Source of the DNA: Paraphysomonas bandaiensis
Lineage: Eukaryota; Chrysophyceae
NCBI GenBank assembly: GCA_965644295.1
Contig: CBFFRP010000063.1
Coordinates: forward strand, 1-39,636
Length of the DNA: 39,636 nt
Direction of reading: 5' to 3'
Shown: positions 1-10,242 of the stretch, in pieces
Position numbering within the stretch: position 1 is the first letter of the stretch
Layout: each line of letters starts with the position of its first letter
Translations under genes and position numbers: made by a program
The notes under the pieces: model-generated
Databases searched by the model: none
Seen by the model: the letters and a program-made list of their open reading frames with translations, nothing else
What the model was told of the DNA's origin: nothing

Positions 1-353
1 GAACTGAGGAACTACTCCTCTATCCTCCTTCTCTCCTCCTCGCTCGCTACCATGTTGGGAAATGCTCATTTTACTTAGATCAAAGAGAGATTAAGTTGTT
101 AGACTAGATAGATTTATTAATATCGTTTACACGAATTGTGTTAAACAACACAAGCTCGTTTTGTGCCATGCATAAATCACTACTTCTGTAGACCTTTCGC
201 TACTAAACATATCTTGAAAGAGCAAACTATTTCAGTTTTCTCAATATCATAACAGCATCTACACATCACCATACTTCACTGTATTCTCGTACATTGTCTT
301 CAAGTACCACATTGAATATACTAGGATACAGTCCATATTCTAATACTTCACTC

Positions 354-513
354 TGATACCCTACTATTTAACGCTACGAAAGCTGCTTGTGCGTCACCGC
401 AAACACCAAGGTGCAACCACTTTCGTACTCTGTCCTTAAGGTGAACTAGCTCGGATGCTTGACTTTAAAAGGCAGTCCAATACCCCGGATTCCCTTGAGG
501 TGGGCCTGCCCCA
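354..513 (+). repeat. Dispersed repeat family R1, copy A
   Basis: This stretch shares long, diverged similarity with 6447-6723 (same strand) and with 29837-30038 (opposite strand). Conserved blocks in order are ACTATTT..CGCTACG, GGTGCAACCAC, CTTAAGGTGAAC, GGATGCTTGACTT, GGCAGTCCAATACCCCGG and CCCTTGAGGTGGGCC. There is no open reading frame. It is probably an old non-autonomous transposon such as a MITE or SINE, but no termini or target duplication are recognisable. Confidence 0.65.
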
Positions 514-653
514 TATTGACAGCGTAACTAATTACTGCGTGCCGCCCTCTAGTGGGTGCTGCTGAGTGTTGCGAACGCGCACCTCTATCTATGTACACAT
601 TGCTCAGTTCAGCAGTTCCCCACTCCGGGTTCTCACTGCATATTCAGTGCTGA

Positions 654-718
654 ATACCATGTGATAATGATGTAGCTAGTTGAGTTCAGTAGGTAGCTAC
701 ATCATTATCACATGGTAT
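654..718. repeat. Perfect 25-bp inverted repeat (hairpin)
   Basis: The arms 654-678 and 694-718 are perfect reverse complements (starting ATACCATGTGATAATGATGT) around a 15-nt loop. No gene lies nearby. It could be the fold-back core of a decayed MITE or a source of a small hairpin RNA. Confidence 0.85.
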
Positions 719-1486
719 GGGACTTAAATCAAGTATTAGTTAGGTACCCACCCGGACCCCACCCTGCTCTACCTAAGTACGCGCTCAGAATGGGACACAT
801 ACCATTACTATACAAGTGTCTAATTCTCTACCACGATGAGTGCAGTAGCTGATTTTTATTGACAGAAGTAGTGTACATCATCGAAGTATTGACTAATTAC
901 GAGCATAACAAAACGGCATACTATTATGGAATATCATTACACTCCGTCAGGCCCTCCTCCCAAGTACGATGTACGAGTCCTTGTTTTTCAAGCAGCCAGA
1001 ACTGATAGAGCGTTTACAATTTACAATTCCCATCAGTCTAACTTCTTTGATATTTTTGCAGTTTTGATTCATAATAACTGAAACCTTTGATTAAAATGGC
1101 ATTTTCTGAATGCAGTAATATACAATCATAATGAGGTAGATATTTCATGAAGTGTATAATAAGTATTGAAATATCACATGAATGAAATCAAAGAACATGT
1201 TTGGTTGTCCTTTCTACTATATGTAGATTCAGCATATATATATGATGCAATAACTGCGAACTGTTAGGATACATAGCACAGACAGGCTACCAATTGACTC
1301 TTTCATAAATAGGGTAGGGGGTAGGTTATTGCTCACGTAGCCCACCATCATAAATATAGCCATATTAAAAATAAATGCATATTATGTAGTTATTTTCGTT
1401 TTCTTTGTACTTTTAGTTGTTCGAAACTACAAAATCTTAATCCAGCGAAACTACACCACCTCAATATCCGTTGTCGTCACAGCATA

Positions 1487-3742
1487 TTAAATACGAGTGA
1501 CAATATTCTCCCACAAACCAATCCACCACTCACCGGGCTCTACAATGCGATTCTGCTCCCGCCAACGTGTTATGCAATGCCTGAGGAAGTCATGAGGTAT
1601 GATATCATTTATACGGATAATATTGTGGCAAAGCGGACAGGGACCTTCATGGCGATTAGCAAAATAGTGAATAATAGCATCGCGTTCAAAAGTACATCCA
1701 TACTTATCCATCACAGGATCGTTCATTATTTCCAATGTCAGCGGACAAACGAAGTCAACAGGCACACGATCTCTATTGAGATAGAACCCATCTTGATCGG
1801 GAAGGCGTTGAAGTGTGTGAATCAATCCGGTAATGATAGACAAAGTATTTTGATTCAATACTTGAACAGGCTGGGTGTGGCGCAGAATCGCTGCTTGCAA
1901 TGAGTCTACTTCCCTCTGCAGGTTGCCGCGATACAAACACTGACAACACAGCAGACGAGTCACCTGATTATAAATTTCAACATCATTTGGACCTGTCTGT
2001 CTTGCTCCATATACGCTCTGATAAGTGAAATCGGTGCGAATCTGATCGGCGAGAGTCGCAACATCGAACGCATGTCGCATTATTTCAGTTGTGCGGTGCT
2101 GCCAGCGGTCAACATCGATGCGAAGGCTGTTTGCGAATCCTATTGGTTGCTCTTGCCACTGACTCTCTAGTTGGCGAACTTCGTTACTAAATGTAGCGAA
2201 GTGCCCCATCAGATTTCGGATTTCTCTATCCTTAGCTCGAACCCACGCGCTGCTTATATCAGTGTTGATATTAATGTATTGGCGCGCTTGGCCCAACGAA
2301 ACAAATATTCCTCTGCGGACGGTGTCCATAGTAGCTTCCCAAGTCTTCCAATGAATATTACCCCAATTACCAGTGCCACGAATATGATGATACAATTGGG
2401 AAAAGTTATCAGGATTGGAAAACGTGCTAGCGTAATCATTCATGAGTGTATCAATCGCTGCGCGAATGTTTCGGATCAGGTCATCCAAATTGACCTGCGG
2501 GAAATTAGGTGGAGGATTTCGCAAGTTTTTTAGTTCACTTAGCATGCCGATGACTTCAGTCATCGCGTCCTCCATAGCATTTAAAGTTTCACCCTGCGTT
2601 GTGCCAAGGTATCTCAACCTGTTGCGCCAGTAATCCATGCCGAATCGATCTTCCGCACTTCTTGAAACATTCGATACGAATTTGACTGGTATGCGCACTT
2701 CTCTACGAACATCGCCCGCGTCATTCTTACACAAGACTTTAATGATATGGTTTCTAGCAGTTGCTTCCATCTCTTCGAAGTCCAGATCTGCTGGTGTACG
2801 GGGACCTTCGCCACAGTCATCGTCCGTGCCCAACAGAACATCGGCATGCGTACATACAACAGAAACTTTTTTCATGCGCGATGATGTCGCACACAGCTCT
2901 CGAAAAGCCTGTTGTTCTTGTTTCTCTTTCAGAAATCTACTTGTCCGATCCGTGAACCAAATCTGCTGCCAAGAATCCACAGCCTCAAGGGCTCGCTGGG
3001 ACTTCATATCCACCGCATCAAAGAGACCGGGAGAATCCACCACTATCACATTGCTGGGAAGGTGTTCAAAGTTTCCTTCGATGCGAATGAAATCCACAGT
3101 CATGGCCTGCCATTGATCGGGTGGCGCATTGTCCTCAGGTAGATGAGAATAGATCGTCAGGGCCTCTCGTAACTCCTTCATGGAGTCTCGCTCAAGCACT
3201 AGTGGCTGGCGCCCAATGTTCTGTAAGAGTACACGGTTTTCTTCGTTTGGAGTTAGTGGAGTGGGATTCGCATAGCTGAGGTCGTTACTGAAGCAGTGCC
3301 TTATCAGAGTCATTATAGCTTCGAGTCTGCTATTTCCTTCGACTGACCGATTCCCCTTCAGCATTATCGCCACATATTCAAGGCGATCCTCCATAGTTTG
3401 GGTTGATATGAAATACACCGTTGCTTTGTATGTCTTCATGTCTGGCCGAGAGACAATCTCACTCACCACTGAAGTGGATGACTCTGCCAGTGCACCCGCT
3501 GTAACAACAGTCTCTTGAAGTAACTGATTGATGAATCGCGATTTACCCACTCCTGTGCCGCCATAGAGAGCAACTTTTGTTGGATTTAAGTTAGTTAAAA
3601 TCGTATCGCATCTGTTGATCACGTCACTGATATGGGGCCGAACATCAGCCGCTGTGTCTTCACTCGTTAGTATCTTCTGAAGACACTCAATAATCATACG
3701 GCATTTCGCCTGAACATTTGCTCGTCTAACATCATCCGCCAT
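1487..3742 (-). CDS. P-loop GTPase with C-terminal U-box (putative E3 ubiquitin ligase)
   Basis: A 751-residue intronless ORF counted from the Met at 3742. An in-frame Met at 3925 would add 61 residues that look like translated UTR. The N-terminal half is a G domain: Walker A GGTGVGKS at about 61-68, a Ser/Thr-rich switch-like stretch (ESSTSVVSEI), a G3-like DSPG at about 236-239 and a G4-like THAD at about 298-301. This arrangement resembles large dynamin-like or SLIP-GC-type nuclear GTPases rather than small Ras proteins. Residues 661-732 form a U-box (FVCPLTLEIMNDPV, then FERDAIIHYF, then CPLC), the E2-binding fold of U-box ubiquitin ligases. The inferred role is GTP-controlled ubiquitination; the substrate is unknown. 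The middle 320-650 is helical and unassigned. The domain calls are firm and the biology is inference. Confidence 0.85.
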   Translation of the reverse strand: MADDVRRANVQAKCRMIIECLQKILTSEDTAADVRPHISDVINRCDTILTNLNPTKVALYGGTGVGKSRFINQLLQETVVTAGALAESSTSVVSEIVSRPDMKTYKATVYFISTQTMEDRLEYVAIMLKGNRSVEGNSRLEAIMTLIRHCFSNDLSYANPTPLTPNEENRVLLQNIGRQPLVLERDSMKELREALTIYSHLPEDNAPPDQWQAMTVDFIRIEGNFEHLPSNVIVVDSPGLFDAVDMKSQRALEAVDSWQQIWFTDRTSRFLKEKQEQQAFRELCATSSRMKKVSVVCTHADVLLGTDDDCGEGPRTPADLDFEEMEATARNHIIKVLCKNDAGDVRREVRIPVKFVSNVSRSAEDRFGMDYWRNRLRYLGTTQGETLNAMEDAMTEVIGMLSELKNLRNPPPNFPQVNLDDLIRNIRAAIDTLMNDYASTFSNPDNFSQLYHHIRGTGNWGNIHWKTWEATMDTVRRGIFVSLGQARQYININTDISSAWVRAKDREIRNLMGHFATFSNEVRQLESQWQEQPIGFANSLRIDVDRWQHRTTEIMRHAFDVATLADQIRTDFTYQSVYGARQTGPNDVEIYNQVTRLLCCQCLYRGNLQREVDSLQAAILRHTQPVQVLNQNTLSIITGLIHTLQRLPDQDGFYLNRDRVPVDFVCPLTLEIMNDPVMDKYGCTFERDAIIHYFANRHEGPCPLCHNIIRINDIIPHDFLRHCITRWREQNRIVEPGEWWIGLWENIVTRI

Positions 3743-4161
3743 GTGTGTAACTTGTGGTGTTGTTGTGATGCTCTGGGTGTATGATAATATAATGAGATCG
3801 TGTAGATATGAATATACAGAGAGAAGACACGCAACATCAGCATGAATAAGTGGTGGAGGATGATTGTGTTGCCCCACTAGTAGAATATTCGAAAAGATGT
3901 AGGCGTCTGGTCTACTTGAATACATGCATCTGTAGAGTTTCTAAAGCAGCATCTTTTTCCAACTATGGACAAAACAATCCCAACATGCATCTACATATGA
4001 ACACACAGGAGCGGGCGGTATACACCGCTGGACATGGACATGTAGATGTATACGTACCTCAATAATACACGTACAGTCACACACGTTTTTAACAAAAAAA
4101 AACTACCCACAAATCCTACCTTTTCTAATTTATTTGGACAAACTACAGCATACACAGGTAC
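3743..4161. other. Upstream region of the GTPase-U-box gene
   Basis: This region separates the minus-strand GTPase-U-box gene from the microsatellite. It holds the promoter-like motif at 4014-4030 and otherwise nothing I can assign. An open frame extends from the GTPase gene up to 3925, but its translation is low-complexity and is best read as 5' UTR. Confidence 0.5.
4014..4030. promoter_or_regulatory. Promoter-like motif upstream of the GTPase-U-box gene
   Basis: GCGGTATACACCGC is a palindromic variant of the TATAC/GC/GTATA motif found upstream of other genes here. It lies about 270 nt before the chosen start codon (3742) and about 90 nt before the alternative one (3925). Confidence 0.35.
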
Positions 4162-4550
4162 TGTATGTATGTATGTATGTATGTATGTATGTATGTATGT
4201 ATGTATGTATGTATGTATGTATGTATGTATGTATGTATGTATGTATGTATGTATGTATGTATGTATGTATGTATGTATGTATGTATGTATGTATGTATGT
4301 ATGTATGTATGTATGTATGTATGTATGTATGTATGTATGTATGTATGTATGTATGTATGTATGTATGTATGTATGTATGTATGTATGTATGTATGTATGT
4401 ATGTATGTATGTATGCATGTATGTATGTATGTATGTATGTATGTATGTATGTATGTATGTATGTATGTATGTATGTATGTATGTATGTATGTATGTATGT
4501 ATGTATGTATGTATGTATGTATGTATGTATGTATGTATGTATGTATGTAT
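4162..4550. repeat. (ATGT)n tetranucleotide microsatellite
   Basis: About 97 tandem ATGT units with a single GCATG interruption near 4415. All three plus frames and the minus frames stay open because the unit has no stop, which creates spurious Met-Tyr-Val-Cys and His-Thr-Tyr-Ile ORFs. A short GGTA-rich repeat follows at 4561-4589. The array sits between two divergent genes. Confidence 0.98.
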
Positions 4551-4641
4551 ATCTAGATATTGGTAGGTAGGTACGAGGTAGGTAGGTATGTTTCGCAGTG
4601 TTCTCAAGTTGAGTATCGTATATATCAGTGAAGGATAGAGC

Positions 4642-6071
4642 ATGTATATATTACGACTTCGAGTGGCGCTATTCCTTGCACTCCTGTCGTACATCGGCAG
4701 TGCATCTGACCACTCTGTCAGCGAGGGGTCGGGTCTGCACGTGTCTTTCACAGGGTATGTATGTCTGTCCGTTCGTTCCTCTCTAGCGGCGTATGCTTAG
4801 TGTGATATCAGGTGGCGGAATTCTCCCCAATCATATGGTATTGTGTGCATGAAGTTGCTTCTCGCCCTTCACAGGTATCACTATCATGCTTATGTGTCAC
4901 GGGCTCAGTCTGTTGCCAGGCGACAAGGCGAGACGATGAGGCTGAGCTTCTTCGATGCTCCCAATTATGGAGCTATGTCTAGAAAGAACGATATATCATT
5001 GGAGTCTATATTCTCTGATGATGACATTGAAACCATTAGAAGTATTCCTCGTCGAGAGAAGGATGATCCAGTAGATGTGGAGTTACGGTTTACATACCCA
5101 CATGATATACGCCCACCTGTTTGGCCACACACAATTTTATTTGTATTCGTGACGGCGGAGTTTTACGTACATAAGCCAATTCAGAATTTGATTATGACCG
5201 AAAAGCCCTGGTTTATCATTATGCCGTCATTCTGGTCAGCTCGCATCATGACTGACTTCGGGGGAGTGCCTCTGAGTAAAATATTCTTATTACCGCATGG
5301 GTACGATAAGCGCGTAATATACCCAATTCCTCTGCGTAGTTTGGGGTGCCAGAGCCTTCGCGAGGAATTAGGTGTGCCTATGGAGGGTATATTACTTCTC
5401 AACGTGGGGGCAGGTACACAAAATAAAAACGTGGAGCTGCTGATAGAGGTTTTTGCCAAACTTAGTGAGGACTATCCCAGCTCAGCGCTGGTTGTGAAGA
5501 CTATGACTGATTTATATTCCTCAGCTATGAATATTCAGGATGCTGTCATGCAAAGTAGGAGTATGACATCCTCTGTGTTATGGTGAGGGTCTTGCTGTAC
5601 TATTCCCTGTATGATTACTTGTGAGGGTGTGTTCATAGTATTTGTAGGCTGGATGGCATTTACCCCGACGAGATTATGGGCACCATATACAGATGTGCAG
5701 ATGTGTACGTTAGTCCATATATGGCGGAGGGCTTCAATATTCCAGTACTTGAAAGCCTTGCTTCTGGAGTTCCAGTTGTTGTATCCCGAGGAGGTCCCAC
5801 TGACGAGTTCGTTTCATCAGAGAGCGGCTTATTTGTTGATACGACTATTTTACAGTACTTAGATGACGGCATGCCGGTGCGCTACCTACAAGTGAATGAG
5901 ACCTCATTAAAAGAAACCTTAAAGTTCGTAATGGATGATTTCTATTATGGAAACAAGGCTTGGCTGTCGAAGGCCAGAAAAGCCGCGGCTCCTTCTGTCG
6001 TTACCTACGAGTGGACTGAAATTGCGGGGAAGTTGCAAGGCTTTATCGATGTTGGGCTAGATATTGTTTGA
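4642..6071 (+). CDS. Secretory-pathway glycosyltransferase, GT4 type (3 exons)
   Basis: Exons 4642-4754, 4875-5582 and 5648-6071 give 414 residues; both introns (120 and 65 nt) have GT/AG ends and preserve frame. The product opens with a hydrophobic signal peptide or anchor (MYILRLRVALFLALLSYIGS), so it probably works in the ER/Golgi lumen or is exported. The C-terminal half carries the donor-binding Rossmann domain of Glycos_transf_1: the strand LLNVGAGTQNKNVELLIEVF, then CADVYVSPYMAEGFNIPVLE with the E-x7-E motif, then SLASGVPVVVSRGGPTDEF. This family transfers sugars from nucleotide-sugar donors. The acceptor cannot be told from sequence. A start inside intron 1 (4843) would lose the signal peptide and is unlikely. 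Confidence 0.85.
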
Positions 6072-6128
6072 ATTCAGATTACTAGTAAATATGTATACTC
6101 ATGTAGGGGTATATATGTATATCATGGA

Positions 6129-6240
6129 TAGGTAACAATATATTGCAATACTATTGTCAGATAGCGTCCCATCAATAATATAGCGATACTGTTATAACCG
6201 ACCCAACTATATATTGCTATATATTAGTATTAGTAACCAG
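6129..6240. mobile_element. Degenerate hAT-type MITE copy
   Basis: It begins GGATAGGTAACAATATATTG and shares CAATACTATTGT.AGATAGCG and CCATCAATA with the intact MITE at 13669-13872. The right terminal repeat has decayed, so no target duplication can be assigned. Confidence 0.6.
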
Positions 6241-6446
6241 CAAATAAATACAACATGCATATATTCCATATGAAATACCAGTCATTGATATACAATATCA
6301 ATATGTATTATATTTTATACTATACAAGTATATAAGTCTTACATCTTACATATTATATGTATTATTACCGTAAGTAAACAATTATAATTTATTAAAAATA
6401 CCTTGAAACAAAGCCAGTAGTAAATGTCTTATTAGTAGGCGTTTTA

Positions 6447-6723
6447 AGAGTCAGAACTAATTTAGCATTGCTATATTACTGACTAGTGCTTCACCTGATA
6501 TCCGATATCCTTCTATTTTACGCTACGAACGCTGTGTGTGCAAGCAACAAGGTGCAACCCCTTGCGCACTATCACTCGAAGCAAACGAAGCGAGTAAGCG
6601 GAATACATACCTGACACCTCACATCTGCTAACTGCTAACTTGCTTAAGGATTTTATGAGTCTTTAATGTGAACAGCCCAGATACTCTTGACTCTTGACTC
6701 ACCAGGCAGCGGGCCCAAAGCCA
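6447..6723 (+). repeat. Dispersed repeat family R1, copy B
   Basis: It shares AGAGTCAGAACTAAT.TAGCA, GATATCC, CGCTACG, GGTGCAACC, CTTAAGG, GTGAACAGCC and GGCAGC/GGGCCC blocks with 29837-30038 in the opposite orientation, and the downstream half with copy A at 354-513. It extends further at its left end than copy A. No coding capacity. Confidence 0.65.
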
Positions 6724-7125
6724 TTGATTTATATGGCTATACTTAGTGGATGAATGTAAAAGTTCTATAATTACTGAGATATATGACAAAGTGTGACGAT
6801 CCGTCCTTCCTCTATCCTTAAAGTTCTACTTTTCATCAAAACTTATGTTTCCGGCTCTATCCTTGCATGTTAGCTTCGCTTACCTCCTACATCGTTAACT
6901 CCACTTTTTTATGGTTACTTCGATAATTTCTTCACTCATACTCCCTACTTTGATGTATATCAAAAGACGAGAAACGCCATTCGTAACTAATTGTTTCTTA
7001 AAATGATATTAATAAAATGTTTATTACATCACCATGCAGCAAAAACACATTATTGACATATATTCCTATCCTCTTATTTGATAAACTGTCAGATAAGCAT
7101 GATAGACAGATAGGTCATAGGTATA

Positions 7126-7965
7126 TTACAGATTACCAACATCAGACACAACTTTTCTTTTCTTTGACCTGGGAATGATATTGCCATCACTGTCCCTTCG
7201 TGCACTCATTGCGTCATATATACTATTTATGTATCTCTTTGAGGCTTTTACCCTTGCGGGGAACTTGTCGTACTTTTCCTGACCAAATAAATCAACTATA
7301 ACACGCATTTCAACTCTTTCAGCTAGGCATTTTAAATTAGTCTTCCATTCTACGTAGGAAGTAGACTGATTTTCCATGCAGGGTTTTGGCTCAACAAGAA
7401 ACCCCATCTCGTCATCATTCATTAGGGATAGAGCTTTGTTCAATGCTCGATTTAGTTTCTTTCTTTTGTTGACATTGTCCACCATAGGGTACCTCTTTCC
7501 TACTACTTTATGTAATTCGAATTCGTAATAGTCAATAATAACAGTTGATAAACATAACTTTTCTATAGTTTTATATGGAATGAAGGTTGTATTAGGCAGG
7601 CGCTGCATGTTTAATCTCATAAATGGAAATGCATTTCTTGTAGTAGGGGATGGTCCATGGGAAGGTACTTCAACACTGGGATGCAAGACATCAGATGATG
7701 TAGGCATCTGGGGTGGAGTCTCTGAAGTTCGTTCAGTGGTATCAGTTGAAATCTTTCGAATGCAATTTAAAATATCCATAATAACTGCGTCTTGAGTTTC
7801 TAATTTCTTGTGAAGATCATTTATCGCAATAGTTTGGGCGTCATATTTTCTATGGAGCTCCTGTATATGCTCACGAAGAACGAGATTTTCCTGATGAACA
7901 TCATCTGCGTTTCTTGTGTCTACGTAACTGTTAGTTCTGGTATCCTCATCGCCGACTTTTCTCAT
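7126..7965 (-). CDS. Unrecognised coiled-coil protein with C-terminal basic NLS-like motif
   Basis: A single-exon ORF of 279 residues. Residues about 22-70 are heptad-like (ENLVLREHIQELHRKYDAQ onward), predicting a coiled coil. A Pro/Ser-rich linker covers about 80-110, and a charged C-terminal domain of about 150 residues follows. The tail contains PRSKKRKV, very like a classical monopartite nuclear localisation signal. I do not recognise the family. A nuclear DNA- or chromatin-associated role is plausible but unproven; it could also be a domesticated or active transposon product. A promoter-like motif lies about 136 nt upstream. Confidence 0.6.
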   Translation of the reverse strand: MRKVGDEDTRTNSYVDTRNADDVHQENLVLREHIQELHRKYDAQTIAINDLHKKLETQDAVIMDILNCIRKISTDTTERTSETPPQMPTSSDVLHPSVEVPSHGPSPTTRNAFPFMRLNMQRLPNTTFIPYKTIEKLCLSTVIIDYYEFELHKVVGKRYPMVDNVNKRKKLNRALNKALSLMNDDEMGFLVEPKPCMENQSTSYVEWKTNLKCLAERVEMRVIVDLFGQEKYDKFPARVKASKRYINSIYDAMSARRDSDGNIIPRSKKRKVVSDVGNL

Positions 7966-8100
7966 GCTTATTATGGTAGTTGATTTGATACTATTATGAT
8001 GTGCTCACTGTGGTCCTTCTGTCACTGTGTGCCTCCTGTTCACTGTGTTGGAATAGATACAACATGAGGGGGGTGTATGTACTGTGACATAGCAAACCAT

Positions 8101-8114
8101 ACACTGCTGTATAT
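8101..8114. promoter_or_regulatory. Promoter-like motif upstream of the coiled-coil gene
   Basis: ACACTGCTGTATAT matches the ACTGCTGT core found before other genes in this window. It lies about 136 nt upstream of the minus-strand start codon at 7965. Confidence 0.45.
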
Positions 8115-8453
8115 CATACTGATCTACCTCTCACACTCCACACTCCACACTCCTCCATTGTGTGGAGTGCAAAATATACAGCTTTTTTCTAAAAATCGAC
8201 AATATTTGCAGAATTCTTGGCACTTTTCTCATAACACATCACCCAATCACATCGTCTCGTTCTATATATGATACTGTTCCAAGTTAAGCCTTCAGCGACA
8301 CGACTGAAGGAGCATATATACATACATGCATACATCAATAGGGTGGACGTAGCTCTGCTGAGCCCGTATGCTGTTTTCATTTTCAGCTGTTTGTATATAC
8401 AGTCACCTATATATGTATAACTGTTTGAGCTCATACGATACTTATACAGATAG

Positions 8454-8606
8454 ATGACTGATGAGGAAGAAGAGGTGGAGAACTCAGAGACTGGGACATA
8501 CCTGTTGGAGCTGTGTCCTGGAGGAACCATTATTATAACTATGTCGACAGCTTCACTGATGACATCATTCAGTTCATCGATACTGAATACTGTATACTTG
8601 GATTGA
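8454..8606 (+). CDS. Possible small acidic ORF (50 residues)
   Basis: An ATG opens a 50-residue frame beginning MTDEEEEVENSETG, an acidic start unlike random translated AT-rich DNA. GTATATACAG, resembling the promoter-like motif, occurs about 60 nt upstream. There is no recognised domain and no clear splice donor leading to another exon. It may be a first exon of a decayed gene or a chance ORF. Confidence 0.2.
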   Translation: MTDEEEEVENSETGTYLLELCPGGTIIITMSTASLMTSFSSSILNTVYLD

Positions 8607-8912
8607 GAATGTCAACACTTAGATGCCGTGTTGCATTTGGTGTTTGAGCTGGAAATGTACATTACCGTCTTATTCTTGAGCCAATGGATACAGAGAAGTC
8701 TTTTTTCTCGCGGCTCATTCCGACCTCCCGAATGTGTTCGCATTTGGTTTAAGAACCATGTTGAGTTACGCCGTATGATACGATATATATTACAATGGAA
8801 GTGAGTTAATAGTGTCTTTGCAATAGGTGAAATCAACTCGTACTTTTAATGGGTAAATATAGTTTCAAATGAAGTAATTTCGGTGACTGGTGAATGACTA
8901 TTTACTATAAAA

Positions 8913-9030
8913 CAGGGCTAGGGAACAATATATTGCAACACTATAGTTAGATAGCATCGCACCAATAATATTGATGAAGCTTTTAATCCTACCCAACAAT
9001 ACTATTGCAATATATTGTAATGTGGTAGTA
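8913..9030. mobile_element. hAT-type MITE remnant
   Basis: It begins CAGGGCTAGGGAACAATATA, nearly identical to the terminus of the intact MITE at 13669. Internal TTGCAACACTATAGTTAGAT and CAATACTATTGCAATATATT blocks match too. The right terminus is lost; the left flank would give CTATAAAA as the 8-bp target, with no surviving partner. Confidence 0.65.
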
Positions 9031-9204
9031 TCGGCATTCAGTAAGGACACAGTTGCGTAGATTTTATATTTAGTACTAGCCATTACAATCACATGATAAC
9101 CAAACCCACTACGCTGCCAGACAAAGACTACCTGCAGCTTAGCTAGTCACATCTTTCTTCTAACTCATACTCTGAGCCATCATCGTTACTATCAACATTT
9201 TTTC

Positions 9205-9425
9205 AAAATTAATTGAAATATGCATTTGAGTTTGGAGTCGTCTACAAGGGCGGTGATATCGGAATTCTGTCTAACAGTAGGAATCAAATCAGTCACTATC
9301 TTTCAGGTTCTGCTCAAGTGACCGCTGGATGTAGTGACTGATATGATTCCTACTGTTACACAGAATTCCGATATCACCGCTCTTGTAGACGACTCCAAAC
9401 TCAAATGCATATTTCAATTAATTTT
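9205..9425. repeat. Large fold-back: 94-nt arms, 33-nt loop
   Basis: Arms 9205-9298 and 9332-9425 are reverse complements with only a few mismatches (outer ends AAAATTAATTGAAATATGCA and its complement). The loop is 33 nt. There is no ORF. ACTATCA occurs just outside both ends, possibly a degraded target duplication. It is probably a fold-back transposon or MITE; a transcript would form a long hairpin. Confidence 0.9.
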
Positions 9426-10242
9426 CACTATCATCTACTAAGTTAAATGGACGTGTACTCACTCATTAATCTTGCTTGTTATAATTATTATAATCTATAT
9501 CTCTTCTCATTCATCGATTTCATTTTATCTTTACGACCAATCATTTCTCGTAGGATCTTACATCGTCGCTATCTTGTATGATCAATATCTTATATTCTGT
9601 TTTATTACTACAGTAGCTATCATGTTGTTAGTTCTCGTAATACTGTTAACCACTACTGTATTATTCGACTAACGGTCATAATTCCAATACCTTAGAACTA
9701 CAGCCTTTATTGCTCAAACAGCAAAACTCAACACTCCCTCCAATTCAAAGCTGTACAGACAGTCACAATGTGTAATCAATGGATATCAGAACGACTACGT
9801 TAAATACTATAATTGGCTAGGTTGAGTCATTAATTGCTTTGACTAGGTTTTTACACCGAAAATAGTACGACTAGGAAATTCAACCAAATTGACTAGGTTG
9901 AATAATATATCTCGTGAACATATGCTAAACAGATTATACTGAGAACAGATGTTTCGTGATTGTGTTGAGGTTTAAAATTCATACTTGAATGTACGTTGTA
10001 TGCAACAAAACGAGTTTAAGGTTGACATGTAGATCGTTAACTTCACTGCTTCAGTGTAAAGTCCAATTCTAACATTGTAGTAGCATGTCATAGGCGTAAT
10101 AAGAGTTAACTAGCACTCCTTGCATAATAACTGTAAACGTAAACTACACAACGCCCAACATCTTAATTAAATTAACACCCTTGCTACAAGAGACATTTTA
10201 TCGTCTGGGTAGCTGCAAGGCAAAAATGGTCAGAAAAACAAC

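Larger units (their letters stand above)
1..1486. other. Intergenic region without a supported gene
   Basis: I see no convincing coding exon on either strand. The stretch holds one copy of a dispersed repeat (354-513) and a perfect 25-bp hairpin (654-718), listed separately. The rest is moderately AT-rich unique-looking sequence. A pyrimidine-rich tract opens the window. Confidence 0.6.
6072..7125. other. Intergenic region with transposon remnants
   Basis: AT-rich, with no supported gene. It contains a diverged hAT-MITE copy (6129-6240) and copy B of dispersed repeat R1 (6447-6723). The remainder shows nothing recognisable. Confidence 0.6.
7966..10242. other. Intergenic region with hairpins and MITE remnant
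   Basis: No well-supported gene. It contains a promoter-like motif (8101-8114), a questionable 50-codon ORF (8454-8606), an hAT-MITE remnant (8913-9030), a large fold-back (9205-9425), and several loose copies of GACTAGGTT/CTAGGTTGA between about 9820 and 9905. The hydrophobic ORF at 9472-9672 is AT-driven low complexity. Confidence 0.55.

Noticed and set aside
1577-1903. Plus-strand ORFs over the GTPase-U-box gene
   Set aside because: They are antisense shadows of a gene with clear Walker A and U-box motifs.
4046-4751. Long Met-Tyr-Val-Cys and His-Thr-Tyr-Ile repeat ORFs
   Set aside because: They are translations of the ATGT microsatellite, open in every frame; the same applies at 31643-32284.
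4843-5586. Starting the glycosyltransferase at the ATG at 4843
   Set aside because: This ATG is inside intron 1; the upstream exon adds an in-frame signal peptide with proper splice sites.
9472-9672. 66-residue hydrophobic ORF
   Set aside because: Ile/Leu/Tyr-rich translation of AT-rich DNA with no Kozak-like context, promoter motif or family.
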